The position numbers and the translations under genes are program-made. 25,899 bases of DNA from an uncultured Porphyromonas sp. (GTDB lineage: Bacteria > Bacteroidota > Bacteroidia > Bacteroidales > Porphyromonadaceae). Location: positions 1 to 25,899 of the forward strand of contig NZ_CABUAN010000030.1 of assembly GCF_902489635.1 (NCBI RefSeq), written 5' to 3'. Shown in pieces: positions 7,648-16,401 of the stretch (its first letter is position 1; every line of letters starts with the position of its first letter). The notes beneath the pieces were generated by a model that saw nothing but the letters and a program-made list of their open reading frames with translations, was not told where the DNA came from and did not search any database.

Positions 7648-8493
7648 TTAGTATAGATCGAGGACGGCTAGGAGCAGATAGACGGCTGGCACCGCTAGGA
7701 GCAGGCTGTCTATGCGATCTAGGATGCCTCCGTGACCTGGGATGAGCTTGCCCGAGTCCTTGACGCCAGCCTGACGCTTGAGACTGCTCTCGAAGAGGTC
7801 GCCGATGGTGCCGAAGATGGCGACCACCGCAGCGATGAGCAAGATGCGTAGCCAGCTTAGCTCGGGGAATAAGAGCAGACGCAAGACGACTGCTGAGAGG
7901 AGTACGAGGAGGAGACCTCCGATGGAGCCTTCGACGCTTTTCTTTGGAGAGATGCTTGGTGCCAGTCTTCTTTTGCCCCAACGTGAGCCGACGAGGTATG
8001 CGCCCGTGTCATTGACCCATATAAAGATGAAGATGGCGAGGAGGAGCAGCCCGTTGTACTGCGTCATGGAGGAGAAGGGGTCGACCACAAGCGTTAGTCT
8101 GATGGTCAGCGCAAGGGGAACGGCTATGTAGAGCTGGCCTATGACACTGTTGCCGAGGCTCGGGAGCATAGCCTGATGTGGAAGGAATGTGGAGCGACAG
8201 ACCACATAAAGTAGGTAGAGCAGGTAAGGGAGGAAGATGCCTATGCCGTGACTGATCGCCATGCCATACTGCGCCGTGGCGTAGAGGAGCCAGACGGCGG
8301 CTGCGCAGTCGAGTACGATGCGGAAGATGTAGGGGCGGTTGACGCCGGTGAGTCGGTTGAACTCGATGATCCCTGCCACCGCAAAGACGGAGAGCAAGAT
8401 CCACAATCCCCAGACCATGGAGAGTACTAAGACCAGCACAATCAGTGCTACGTAGACAGTGCCCGATATAAGGCGAGTGGTAAAGGTCGACAT
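7648..8493 (-). CDS. cdsA: Phosphatidate cytidylyltransferase (CDP-diacylglycerol synthase)
   Basis: Makes CDP-diacylglycerol from phosphatidic acid and CTP at the inner membrane, the branch point of phospholipid synthesis. The 281-aa protein is strongly hydrophobic (about 7-8 membrane segments). It carries SPKKSVEGSIGG and the C-terminal family signature GDLFESSLKRQAGVKDSGKLIPGHGGILDRIDSLL at about residues 230-265, including the conserved acidic and His residues. It starts at the ATG at 8493, 105 bp downstream of ftsH, with a strong hairpin in that gap. The ftsH-cdsA order is common in Bacteroidetes. Confidence 0.96.
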   Translation of the reverse strand: MSTFTTRLISGTVYVALIVLVLVLSMVWGLWILLSVFAVAGIIEFNRLTGVNRPYIFRIVLDCAAAVWLLYATAQYGMAISHGIGIFLPYLLYLLYVVCRSTFLPHQAMLPSLGNSVIGQLYIAVPLALTIRLTLVVDPFSSMTQYNGLLLLAIFIFIWVNDTGAYLVGSRWGKRRLAPSISPKKSVEGSIGGLLLVLLSAVVLRLLLFPELSWLRILLIAAVVAIFGTIGDLFESSLKRQAGVKDSGKLIPGHGGILDRIDSLLLAVPAVYLLLAVLDLY

Positions 8494-8545
8494 GGTAGCG
8501 TTGTATTCAGTGATTGTCGTGTGTTACGTAGAGCTTAATAAGTTA

Positions 8546-8586
8546 GTCGGACAGAGATGCTCAGCGAGTGAGTATCTCTGCCCGAC
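8546..8586 (-). terminator. Strong hairpin between ftsH and cdsA
   Basis: 18-nt arms (8546-8563 and 8569-8586; outer bases GTCGG / CCGAC) with two imperfect positions and a 5-nt loop. It lies 12 bp past the ftsH stop. On the minus strand it is followed by TAACTTATTAAG, only moderately U-rich. It may terminate or attenuate between ftsH and cdsA, or stabilise the ftsH 3' end. Confidence 0.6.
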
Positions 8587-8598
8587 TTCTAGATAGGA

Positions 8599-10710
8599 CT
8601 ATTCGTCACTTGTAGGCTCCTCATCGTTTTTCTCATCTGAGGGAGCGGGGGTAGGCTGATCCTCCTCCTTTTTAATATAGGGCGGAGGGGTGGCACTAGC
8701 GAGTCGCTTAGCGCGCGCTGCCTCGTTGAGCGCATCCAGCTCGTCCGAGTGAGAGACCCACTGACGCTTGCCGAGGATCGTCTCCACATCTTCCGTGTAG
8801 ATCACCTCACGCTCTAGGAGTAGCTGCGCTAACTGGTGATGCTGCTCGGCATACTGTGTCAGGATCTCCTTGGCACGGGCATACTGTGTAGCGATGAGCT
8901 TGGAGACCTCCTGATCGATGATGACTGCCGTCTCCTCACTGTACGGCTTCTGGAAGTTATAGCCATCGCTCTGCGAGTCAGCGTAGTTGAGGTTGGGCAG
9001 CTTGTCACTCATACCGTAGTAGGTGATCATAGCGTAGGCGATCTTAGTGACACGCTCTAGGTCGTTGGCGGCGCCTGTCGAGATGCGATCGAGGAATAGC
9101 TCCTCCGCAGCGCGACCGCCCAGCAGCGAGCAGAGCTCGTCGAGGAGTACCTGCGTGTGGGTGATCTGCCGCTCCTCAGGCATATACCAAGCGGCGCCAA
9201 GTGCCTTGCCACGAGGCACGATGGTGACCTTAACCAAGGGATTGCCATACTCCGTCATCCAGCTGATGGTGGCGTGACCCGCCTCATGGATGGCTATGCT
9301 GCGACGCTCGTCCTCGGTGATGATCTTGTTCTTCTTCTCCAGACCTCCGATGATACGATCCACGGCATCCATGAAGTCTTGCTTTTCGATCGCCTGCTTG
9401 TCGTGGCGGGCCGCTATGAGCGCCGCTTCGTTGCAGACGTTTGCTATGTCTGCTCCCGAGAAGCCTGGCGTCTGTCGTGCCAGCTGATCCACCGATACGT
9501 CTGGGCCTAGCTTGAGCCCCTTCATGTGTACGAGGAAGATCTCCTTGCGGTCGTTCAGGTCGGGTAGGTCTACGTAGATCTGACGGTCGAAGCGACCGGC
9601 ACGTAGGAGAGCCTTGTCGAGGATGTCCACACGGTTCGTCGCTGCGAGGATGATCACGCCGCTATTGCCGTCGAAGCCGTCCATCTCGGTGAGGAGCTGG
9701 TTGAGCGTGTTCTCTCGCTCGTCATTACTGCTGAAGCCGGCGTTCTTGCTTCGCGCACGCCCCACAGCATCGATCTCGTCGATGAAGATGATACAGGGCG
9801 ACTTCTCCTTAGCTTGCTTGAAGAGGTCACGGACGCGTGAAGCTCCCACACCGACGAACATCTCCACGAAGTCTGAACCAGAGATTGAGAAGAACGGCAC
9901 ATGCGCCTCGCCAGCGACCGCCTTCGCAAAGAGCGTCTTACCAGTGCCTGGAGGGCCCACGAGGAGCGCTCCCTTGGGAATCTTACCGCCCAGCTTGGTG
10001 TACTTGTCGGGGTTCTTGAGGAACTCGACAATCTCCTGTAGCTCCTGCTTAGCTTCGTGCAGTCCCGCCACATCGTCAAAGGTGACGTGCGACTCATTCT
10101 TGTCATAAAGCTTAGCCTTGGACTTGCCGACGTTAAAGACTCCGCCGGGACCACCGTTCTTGCCTCCGGGGCCAGCACTCATGCGACGGAAGATCCATAT
10201 CCAGAAGACAACAACCAGAATCAGCGGTAGCCAGTTGGCTAGCATGAGCCAAAAGTTCATGCTGTCGGTCTTATACTTGACATCTATGGCGATGTTTTCC
10301 TTCTCGATAAACTCGTCAAAGCGGTCGACCGAGGGAGGCATACACTTGACCTGATACTGAACCTTGGTAATGCGAAAAGGAAAGCCCCGTTGCTCCAGAT
10401 TCTGTAGCTCTTGCTCGCTGTAGACCATGCTCACCTTCTTGGGATTGAGCGTAGCGACAGCGACCCCCTTGGTGCGGTTGACCTCCACCTTGGTAGCGAC
10501 CTCCTTGCGGAGCAATTGCTGAAACTCCGTCCAGTCCACCTCCTTATTATTAGTAGGCTGCTCGGACGGTAAGAAGAAGAGTATCGCCAATATAAATATA
10601 GTCGACAGGTAGAGCCACATCGGATTAAAGCGACGCTTGCCACGCCGCGGATCCGATCCCTGCGGGTTAGGTGTGGGAGTACCTAGGGGACGTTTCATCT
10701 GTTTATTCAT
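8599..10710 (-). CDS. ftsH: ATP-dependent zinc metalloprotease FtsH
   Basis: Membrane-anchored AAA+ protease that degrades misfolded membrane proteins and regulatory substrates. The protein is 703 aa from the chosen ATG. Two membrane segments (about residues 30-48 and 153-175) flank a periplasmic domain. Walker A GPPGTGKT is at 252-259, Walker B is IIFIDEID, the second region of homology is AATNRVDILDKALLRAGRFDR, and the zinc site HEAGH is at 475-479. The acidic, proline-rich tail is usual for the group. The frame extends to a GTG at 10752, but the preceding 14 residues are not family-like, so the ATG at 10710 is preferred. A TACCTTTG promoter box lies about 80 bp upstream. rsfS, often found before ftsH in this phylum, is absent here. 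Confidence 0.97.
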   Translation of the reverse strand: MNKQMKRPLGTPTPNPQGSDPRRGKRRFNPMWLYLSTIFILAILFFLPSEQPTNNKEVDWTEFQQLLRKEVATKVEVNRTKGVAVATLNPKKVSMVYSEQELQNLEQRGFPFRITKVQYQVKCMPPSVDRFDEFIEKENIAIDVKYKTDSMNFWLMLANWLPLILVVVFWIWIFRRMSAGPGGKNGGPGGVFNVGKSKAKLYDKNESHVTFDDVAGLHEAKQELQEIVEFLKNPDKYTKLGGKIPKGALLVGPPGTGKTLFAKAVAGEAHVPFFSISGSDFVEMFVGVGASRVRDLFKQAKEKSPCIIFIDEIDAVGRARSKNAGFSSNDERENTLNQLLTEMDGFDGNSGVIILAATNRVDILDKALLRAGRFDRQIYVDLPDLNDRKEIFLVHMKGLKLGPDVSVDQLARQTPGFSGADIANVCNEAALIAARHDKQAIEKQDFMDAVDRIIGGLEKKNKIITEDERRSIAIHEAGHATISWMTEYGNPLVKVTIVPRGKALGAAWYMPEERQITHTQVLLDELCSLLGGRAAEELFLDRISTGAANDLERVTKIAYAMITYYGMSDKLPNLNYADSQSDGYNFQKPYSEETAVIIDQEVSKLIATQYARAKEILTQYAEQHHQLAQLLLEREVIYTEDVETILGKRQWVSHSDELDALNEAARAKRLASATPPPYIKKEEDQPTPAPSDEKNDEEPTSDE

Positions 10711-10779
10711 CAATAGAGTTCTTTCTAGTTCATCTCTCAAAAAGCGTACCACAGCCTACCTCGCAGATCTATTGGCACA

Positions 10780-10797
10780 CCTTTGCTCGCAAAGGTA
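10780..10797 (-). promoter_or_regulatory. Candidate ftsH promoter box inside a palindrome
   Basis: On the minus strand TACCTTTG (10797 to 10790) fits the Bacteroidetes -7 consensus. It overlaps a perfect inverted repeat, ACCTTTG-CTCG-CAAAGGT, at 10780-10797. The overlap of promoter box and dyad could mean regulator binding; the dyad itself is seen directly, its role is inferred. No clear -33 TTTG. Confidence 0.45.
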
Positions 10798-10848
10798 CAA
10801 AATAACCCTGTAGAGACTTTGCGCCTCAGCGGGGTGCTTGTTAGAGCT

Positions 10849-12003
10849 TTAGGAGAGGAAGCCGAGGAGGACGCCCGCAGCTACGGCAGAGCCGATGACG
10901 CCTGCCACATTAGGACCCATCGCATGCATCAGCAGGTAGTTCGTTCGGTCGTACTTGACGCCCTCGATCTGCGATATGCGCGCCGAGTCAGGAACAGCCG
11001 ATACACCCGCATTGCCGATCAGCGGATTGATCTTGTTGCCCTCCTTGAGGAAGAGGTTCATCAATTTGACAAAGAGTACCCCCGAGCAGGTGGCTATGAT
11101 AAAGGAGAGCGCACCGAGCATAAAGATCTTCACCGAGTCGAGCGTAAGGAAGTGCGTCGCCTGCGTCGAGGCTCCTACCGTCACACCGAGGAGGATCGTG
11201 ACGATGTCGATGAGTGGCTCACGCGCTGTACGAGCTAGACGGTCGCAGACGCCACTCTCCTTGAGGATATTGCCGAAGAAAAGCATCCCCAGCAGAGGTA
11301 GACCAGAGGGTACGAGGAATCCCGTCAAGAGAAGTCCGAAGATAGGGAAGAGGATACGCTCTATACGAGACACCTTGCGGGGTGGCTTCATACGTATGCG
11401 TCGCTCCTTATTAGTTGTCAGTAGACGCATGAAGGGCGGCTGTATGATCGGCACCAGAGCCATGTAGGAGTAGGCCGAGACCGCGATAGCACCGAGTAGG
11501 TCGGGAGCTAGCTTCGACGAGAGGAAGATAGCCGTCGGGCCATCAGCACCTCCGATGATACCGATAGCACCCGCAGCGTTTGGCTCGAAGCCTAGCTGCA
11601 AGGCGATCATATAGGCGCCAAAAATGCCAAACTGCGCAGCCGCACCTATCAGCATTAGCTTAGGATTGGAGATCAGCGCCGAGAAGTCCGTCATCGCCCC
11701 GATGCCGAGGAAGATCAGTGGCGGGTACCACCCCTGCCGTACCCCCTGGTAGAGGATGTTGAGGACAGATCCCTCCTCATAGATACCGATCTGCAAGCCT
11801 GCATCCTTAAAGGGGATATTGCCGATCAGCATACCAAAGCCAATGGGGATCAAGAGTAGCGGCTCGAACCTAAAGCGTATGCCTAGGAAGATAAATAGAG
11901 CACCGACCAATATCATAATCACGTGACCTGTCGTCACATTGGCAAAGCCGGTGTAAGTAGAGAAGATCTCTATATTCTCAACAAGGAAGTTCCAGAAATT
12001 CAT
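10849..12003 (-). CDS. oadB: Sodium ion-translocating decarboxylase, beta subunit (OadB/MmdB family)
   Basis: 384-aa membrane protein of the Na+-transporting carboxylic acid decarboxylase beta-subunit family, which couples decarboxylation of a carboxybiotin carrier to Na+ export. Family landmarks are FLGIGAMTDFSALISNPKLMLIGAAAQFGIF, GAIGIIGGADGPTAIFLSSKLAP, and the C-terminal NPLIGNAGVSAVPDSARISQ plus NYLLMHAMGPNVAGVIGSAVAAG. Length is somewhat shorter than the longest relatives but all core blocks are present. It follows the gamma-like gene by 32 bp. The alpha (carboxyltransferase) and biotin-carrier subunits are not in this window, so whether the substrate is oxaloacetate or methylmalonyl-CoA cannot be told. 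Methylmalonyl-CoA is the usual assignment in this group. Confidence 0.93.
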   Translation of the reverse strand: MNFWNFLVENIEIFSTYTGFANVTTGHVIMILVGALFIFLGIRFRFEPLLLIPIGFGMLIGNIPFKDAGLQIGIYEEGSVLNILYQGVRQGWYPPLIFLGIGAMTDFSALISNPKLMLIGAAAQFGIFGAYMIALQLGFEPNAAGAIGIIGGADGPTAIFLSSKLAPDLLGAIAVSAYSYMALVPIIQPPFMRLLTTNKERRIRMKPPRKVSRIERILFPIFGLLLTGFLVPSGLPLLGMLFFGNILKESGVCDRLARTAREPLIDIVTILLGVTVGASTQATHFLTLDSVKIFMLGALSFIIATCSGVLFVKLMNLFLKEGNKINPLIGNAGVSAVPDSARISQIEGVKYDRTNYLLMHAMGPNVAGVIGSAVAAGVLLGFLS

Positions 12004-12035
12004 AAGGCTATCTTGTTAATCGCTTAGGTCTAGTG

Positions 12036-12983
12036 TTACGCTTTCAATCGCTTACAGTCCACTGTAGGACGCATCATCTGTGTCTTATCACTCCACGGCT
12101 GATAAGGCAGCGTGCGGGGACGTATGGTCAGTTGTCCGGGTGCCTCGCCACCGCCCATTTCCAGCTCGCTCGTCAGAGCCAGTGAGATGGCGACAGCCAC
12201 GAGCGGGTCTTCAGTCGTGCTGGCTACCTTCGTAGGCTCTTGGTGCAGTCGACTATCTAGACTCTCCTTGCGCTCCTCAATACGCATCGCCACGATTCCG
12301 ACCAGCTTATAGGCCAAGAAGAGGATCAGTAGCCCCGAGAAGACCACCAGCATAGCGGTGATGGTCATCACAAAGCCATTAGGATCGGCCTCCTGTAGGC
12401 GGTCTATCTTCTCATTTTTGTCCTTGACCACATTGTTGGAGCCAGGCGTCGTGTGCTGCGTGATATGCCAAGCCTCGGCAGCTACAACTGTACGCACCCC
12501 GTCATCGATACGAGCGTAAGAGTTGTTGGCGGGGATCGCTGCTGGCACCTCTACCTCATCGATGATGGTGCTCCCATCGTTGCTTATCAAAGCTAGATAG
12601 TGCGGAGTGTCAGATGCTAACGTAAAGTTCAGGTGGAAGGTGCCTCGTAGCGGCATCTCATCAGCAAAGAAGACAACACTCTGCCGTGGCTTAATAGCTG
12701 TCAGCACATCCCCCTTAGGGATCATATATTTCTTAAGATTTTGCGGATCATCAGTCAGGAAGCAGCCCGCTAGGTCTATCGACCCCGCAGAGGAGTTGTA
12801 GATCTCGATCCAAGGGCTACGCTTCCCGTAGCTGTCTATGTAGTTGTCTACATTATCTATCATCACCTCATTGATCCTTGCCGCCGTGACACTCTGTGCT
12901 GAGAGCGGAAGGGAGGCCCATAGGGTGGCTATGGTAGAGAGCAGTAGTAGCCTCTGTAAGGCAGGTAGTGTGACTCGTTGCAT
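12036..12983 (-). CDS. Lamin-tail-domain protein fused to an OadG-like (decarboxylase gamma) membrane segment
   Basis: 315 aa. A signal peptide (about 1-30, ending LSAQ) leads into a lamin-tail-like (LTD) beta domain at about 33-165, with INEVMIDN, WIEIYNSSAGSIDLAGCFLTDD and the closing NNSYARIDDG...WHITQHTTPGSNN. A single membrane helix follows (about 204-230, GFVMTITAMLVVFSGLLILFLAYKLVG). The charged cytoplasmic tail runs to the stop. Helix and tail look like OadG, the small subunit that holds the decarboxylase complex together, and the gene sits 32 bp before oadB. The OadG tail usually carries metal-binding histidines; here these are not obvious. The extra periplasmic domain might attach the Na+ pump to another envelope component. 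The gamma-subunit role is inferred from context and helix pattern. Confidence 0.75.
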   Translation of the reverse strand: MQRVTLPALQRLLLLSTIATLWASLPLSAQSVTAARINEVMIDNVDNYIDSYGKRSPWIEIYNSSAGSIDLAGCFLTDDPQNLKKYMIPKGDVLTAIKPRQSVVFFADEMPLRGTFHLNFTLASDTPHYLALISNDGSTIIDEVEVPAAIPANNSYARIDDGVRTVVAAEAWHITQHTTPGSNNVVKDKNEKIDRLQEADPNGFVMTITAMLVVFSGLLILFLAYKLVGIVAMRIEERKESLDSRLHQEPTKVASTTEDPLVAVAISLALTSELEMGGGEAPGQLTIRPRTLPYQPWSDKTQMMRPTVDCKRLKA

Positions 12984-13016
12984 AAGCTCACATATATATC
13001 GCTAAGATTAGACTGC

Positions 13017-13024
13017 CAAAGTTA
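13017..13024 (-). promoter_or_regulatory. Candidate -7 box for the lamin-tail/oadB operon
   Basis: On the minus strand TAACTTTG fits TAnnTTTG and lies about 34 bp upstream of the ATG at 12983. A TTTG occurs 12 bp upstream, closer than the usual -33 element. Confidence 0.45.
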
Positions 13025-13188
13025 CGCTTTCTCTGGCAAAGTACGAGCATTTCGAAATATTTCTAGATCTCCATGTGCCCATTTGAAGATCTCTAGTGGA
13101 AGATCGACTCATGAGCCTTGCAAAATCGAGGATTGCCCTGGGAGGCTGTGTTTTTTTCGTTTCGAGCTGTCGATGTCTTTGTTTTTTA

Positions 13189-13196
13189 TACCTTTG
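13189..13196 (+). promoter_or_regulatory. Candidate -7 box for the C10 protease gene
   Basis: TACCTTTG fits the Bacteroidetes -7 consensus and lies 33 bp before the ATG at 13230. A T-rich stretch (13151-13162) lies at the expected place for the -33 region. It is divergent from the oadB-side promoter; the two share an intergenic region of about 245 bp. Confidence 0.5.
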
Positions 13197-13229
13197 CGCA
13201 ATGCAATTGACTAACAAAACTACTTGCTT

Positions 13230-16200
13230 ATGAATTACTCGCTACTCGGTCGGTCACGAATGCTGACCATGGCACTATGCTTACTGCTCTGTGGCGTGGT
13301 GCAGATCTTTGCACGCCCACTACGAGAGCAAGAGGCTCGGCTGCTCGCAGAGCAGTTTTTTCAAAAGAACACGCAGATGCAGCAACTGCGCTCTGCTGAG
13401 CTAACCCTTGTGTCGGCACCCGCTTGCCCTTCTAATGGGTACGAACTAAAGTCGACAGGTGAGCCTGCTCGCTACTATTACGTATATAATAGGGGTGAGA
13501 ATCGTGGTTTCGTGATCGTCTCCGGTGATGATCGCCTAGCTCCTTATATAGGCTATGCTACGACGGGATCCTTCTCCGTTGAGTCGATGCCAGACAACCT
13601 CGCTGCCTTTCTGAAGGCTTGTCAGCAACGTATCGATGAGCTGACTGGGCAGGTAGGACTGCAGACACGCTTGGCTCCGACGCTACCGATGGCTGGAGAG
13701 CCCGCAGAGGTACTCCCGCTACTAGGTGGCATCAAGTGGGATCAGTCTGCTCCGTGGAACTCAGAGACCCCAGTAGATAGCAAGGGCAAGCACATGCCCG
13801 TGGGCTGTGTCGCTACCGCCTACGCTCAGGTGATGCGCTACTATCAGTGGCCTGACAAGGGGCATGGCGAGAAAAAGTACAGAGAGCCGTATAAGAAGCG
13901 CACACATGATGTAAACTTTGGAGAGACGACCTACGAATGGGCGAATATGCCAGAGGCTTTTGCAGACGTTACGACCGCTACGGAGGCCCAAAAGAAGGCT
14001 CTAGGCACGCTCTGCTATCATGCAGGTGTTGCTATCGAGACAGACTATGATCCAGTAGCTAGTGGTAGCTTCGCACCGAAGATCGTCACAGCCCTCCGCA
14101 GCTACTTCCGCTATGACAAGCAAGTGACCTTCAAGAGACGTGTCAACTATACCCAGCCTGAGTGGGACAAGATGATGCGTGCAGAGCTAGCTGCTCAGCG
14201 CCCTGTCGTATACTGTGGTACCGGTACAGGCGGTGGACACGCATTCGTCTGCGATGGCTACAACGACGAGGGGCTCTATCATATCAACTGGGGCTGGAGC
14301 GGAGAGGCTGATGGCTACTTTAACCTCAACTTCCTACAGCCCGACGAACTAGGTATCGGTGGTGGCTTTGGTGGTGGCTTTAGCATGGAGCAGGGCGCTG
14401 TGATAGGCATTAAGCCTGATCGTAATGACACCTCTAAGGATACCGAGCTGCCCCTCCTGACCACACGCAAGTTTACTATGCACCTCCGCGCAGGAGGATC
14501 AAAGATCCAGATGGCAGATGCCAACTACTCTGTATGGATGAGCGACGCTCCTATAACGAATGATGAGGGCGAAGTCGAGTATAGCTACTACGGCTTTACG
14601 ACCTTTGGGGCTGTCAAGCTAGGCACGACCGATACAGTTTATATGGATGAGTTTGCCAAGACTAGAATTTTGGGCGGTCTCTATGACCTCTCCTCCGAGT
14701 TCCAGTTTGATCTAGACATTACGAAGTACCTCTCTGATGGTACGTGGGACTTCTTCATAGTCTATCAACTCACCCTACCTGATGGCAAGAAGGTCTGGAG
14801 ACCTTGCGCTATGGATGTACGCGAGGGCAATAATGAGAATGGTAAGGGACGTCACACCTTTACCATCAAAAGGGTCGCACCTAGTGGCTGGACTGCCGAG
14901 GAGGACCTGACACACCCCTTCGCTCAGCTTGAGATGGTAGAGGACAGTGCTCAGGCTACGCTCAAGGCTTATGAGAAGAGCACAGTCTCACTCAAACTCA
15001 AGAACACGGGCCGTGGAGAGTTCTTCAGACCACTCTACCTCGAGATCAAGCCTGAGGGCGGTGAGTGGCGTGCTTACTCTGATATCCTACCCGCCATACA
15101 GGTTGGGGAGACGCAAGAGGTGACCTACCAGGCAGAGCGCTGCCCCTACGCCGAGGGTACTGTCTCTCTCCGTGTCGCCTACCAGACGGAGGATATGGGC
15201 AGGATGCAGTACTTCGACCTACCCGATGTCACCGTTAATCCTTCGACGGATATCAGACCAGCATTCGTCATCGAGCCAGCCTCTAAGACTGACCCTATGG
15301 AGGCTGAGAGAGGTACAGGACTATTCTCATCAATCCGTGTCAAGTATGTAGGCACCACAGCTCCCACGCATCCGGTGAAGTGTCGCTACATCCTAGAGTA
15401 TGGCCCAGAGAAGGTCTGGACAGATCTAATGCCTATCGATGTCACAGTAGGAGGTGAACAGGTACTCACGCCTGAGCTGCCAGAGCTACTGAAGAGGCTC
15501 GCTGTCGCAGGTGGCAATGAGTTCAAGCTGACGATGAGCTTCTTTGAGGTTCCTGACGTTGGCCGCAAGAAGCGCCTGCCTATCCTGGAGGATCCTATCA
15601 TTATTGTAACCTGCAAGAAGGGCACTTTCCCAGTCACTCAGAAGATCGAGGGCCCTGGTACGATATCCTTCAAGGGTGCTGCCGATCTCAATGCGGTGCT
15701 AGAGGGAACTCTGCTGACTGTCATCGCTAAGCCTGATGAGGGCAATGCTCTGCTCTCGCTCGAAGCTAATGGGCGGAACATCCTCGCTACAAAGAGCTTT
15801 AGAGTCACCTCTCCCACTGAGGTCAAGGCTGTCTTTGGCAAGCTCAAGACCTATAAGGTGACCCTCAAGAGCAATGATAACGAGTATGGCGCGATCAACC
15901 TCAAGGAAGCTGTTAATCCCGACGCAGTGCCTGAGGGTACCAAGCTACACATTGAGGTACGCCCCAACGCCCAGTGCGAGCTAACAAAGCTTATGGCCAA
16001 TGATGAAGATATCACGGAGACCAAGAGCTTTGCTGTCACGAAGGATACGGAGATCGTGGCAACCTTTGTAAACTACTCAAGCGTCGAGAGCGTCGCAGCA
16101 CAGCAGCTACGCCTCTATCCTAATCCAGCACGTGACTACGTCCTCCTCGAGGGTATCCCTGCGGGAGCTACGGTAGCTATCTACTCGCTGGAGGGACAGC

Positions 16201-16319
16201 TGATCTATCAGGCAGAGGCTGCTAGCGATACGCTACGCATCAGCCTAACACAGCTACAGGAGGGCACCTACATACTACGAGTAGGTGACGAGACACGTCG
16301 TCTCATCGTCCGTCGATAG
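13230..16319 (+). CDS. Secreted C10 (streptopain/PrtT-like) cysteine protease with T9SS sorting domain
   Basis: 1029-aa secreted protease. Order: signal peptide (about 1-30), Spi-type propeptide (about 30-145, typical GFVIVSGDDRLAPYIGYATTG), peptidase C10 domain (about 165-400), beta-rich middle region, two related repeats resembling B-repeat modules (about 800-865 and 875-955; both with EGT-L-...-F.V...TE..A.F), and a T9SS type A sorting domain (about 960-1029; LYPNPARDYV, VAIYSLEGQLIYQ, LQEGTYILRV, ending RRLIVRR). Catalytic Cys is in PVGCVATAYAQ (Cys193), His in GGGHAFVCDGY (His337), and the HINWGWSGEADGYF block follows. The frame starts at a TTG at 13224, but the ATG two codons later is the sensible start. 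Known relatives are P. gingivalis PrtT and Prevotella interpain. Translocation and surface attachment by T9SS are inferred from the C-terminus. It is the first of four secreted-protein genes in a row. Confidence 0.92.
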   Translation: MNYSLLGRSRMLTMALCLLLCGVVQIFARPLREQEARLLAEQFFQKNTQMQQLRSAELTLVSAPACPSNGYELKSTGEPARYYYVYNRGENRGFVIVSGDDRLAPYIGYATTGSFSVESMPDNLAAFLKACQQRIDELTGQVGLQTRLAPTLPMAGEPAEVLPLLGGIKWDQSAPWNSETPVDSKGKHMPVGCVATAYAQVMRYYQWPDKGHGEKKYREPYKKRTHDVNFGETTYEWANMPEAFADVTTATEAQKKALGTLCYHAGVAIETDYDPVASGSFAPKIVTALRSYFRYDKQVTFKRRVNYTQPEWDKMMRAELAAQRPVVYCGTGTGGGHAFVCDGYNDEGLYHINWGWSGEADGYFNLNFLQPDELGIGGGFGGGFSMEQGAVIGIKPDRNDTSKDTELPLLTTRKFTMHLRAGGSKIQMADANYSVWMSDAPITNDEGEVEYSYYGFTTFGAVKLGTTDTVYMDEFAKTRILGGLYDLSSEFQFDLDITKYLSDGTWDFFIVYQLTLPDGKKVWRPCAMDVREGNNENGKGRHTFTIKRVAPSGWTAEEDLTHPFAQLEMVEDSAQATLKAYEKSTVSLKLKNTGRGEFFRPLYLEIKPEGGEWRAYSDILPAIQVGETQEVTYQAERCPYAEGTVSLRVAYQTEDMGRMQYFDLPDVTVNPSTDIRPAFVIEPASKTDPMEAERGTGLFSSIRVKYVGTTAPTHPVKCRYILEYGPEKVWTDLMPIDVTVGGEQVLTPELPELLKRLAVAGGNEFKLTMSFFEVPDVGRKKRLPILEDPIIIVTCKKGTFPVTQKIEGPGTISFKGAADLNAVLEGTLLTVIAKPDEGNALLSLEANGRNILATKSFRVTSPTEVKAVFGKLKTYKVTLKSNDNEYGAINLKEAVNPDAVPEGTKLHIEVRPNAQCELTKLMANDEDITETKSFAVTKDTEIVATFVNYSSVESVAAQQLRLYPNPARDYVLLEGIPAGATVAIYSLEGQLIYQAEAASDTLRISLTQLQEGTYILRVGDETRRLIVRR

Positions 16320-16356
16320 CTTATATATAAGGTAGTAACTAACCTTAGATCTTAGT

Positions 16357-16401
16357 ACAAGAGGAGGCTCTGTAGTCGATACTTACAGAGCCTCCTCTTG
16401 T
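16357..16401 (+). terminator. Terminator-like hairpin after the C10 protease gene
   Basis: Perfect 18-bp inverted repeat (arms 16357-16374 and 16384-16401; outer ACAAGAGG / CCTCTTGT) with a 9-nt loop, 37 bp after the stop. The run after the stem (TATGTACG) is not a clean T-tract. Stem strength and position support termination. Confidence 0.75.

Noticed and set aside
10711..10752. GTG start for ftsH at 10752
   Set aside because: The 14 extra residues are not family-like and an ATG is available at 10710.
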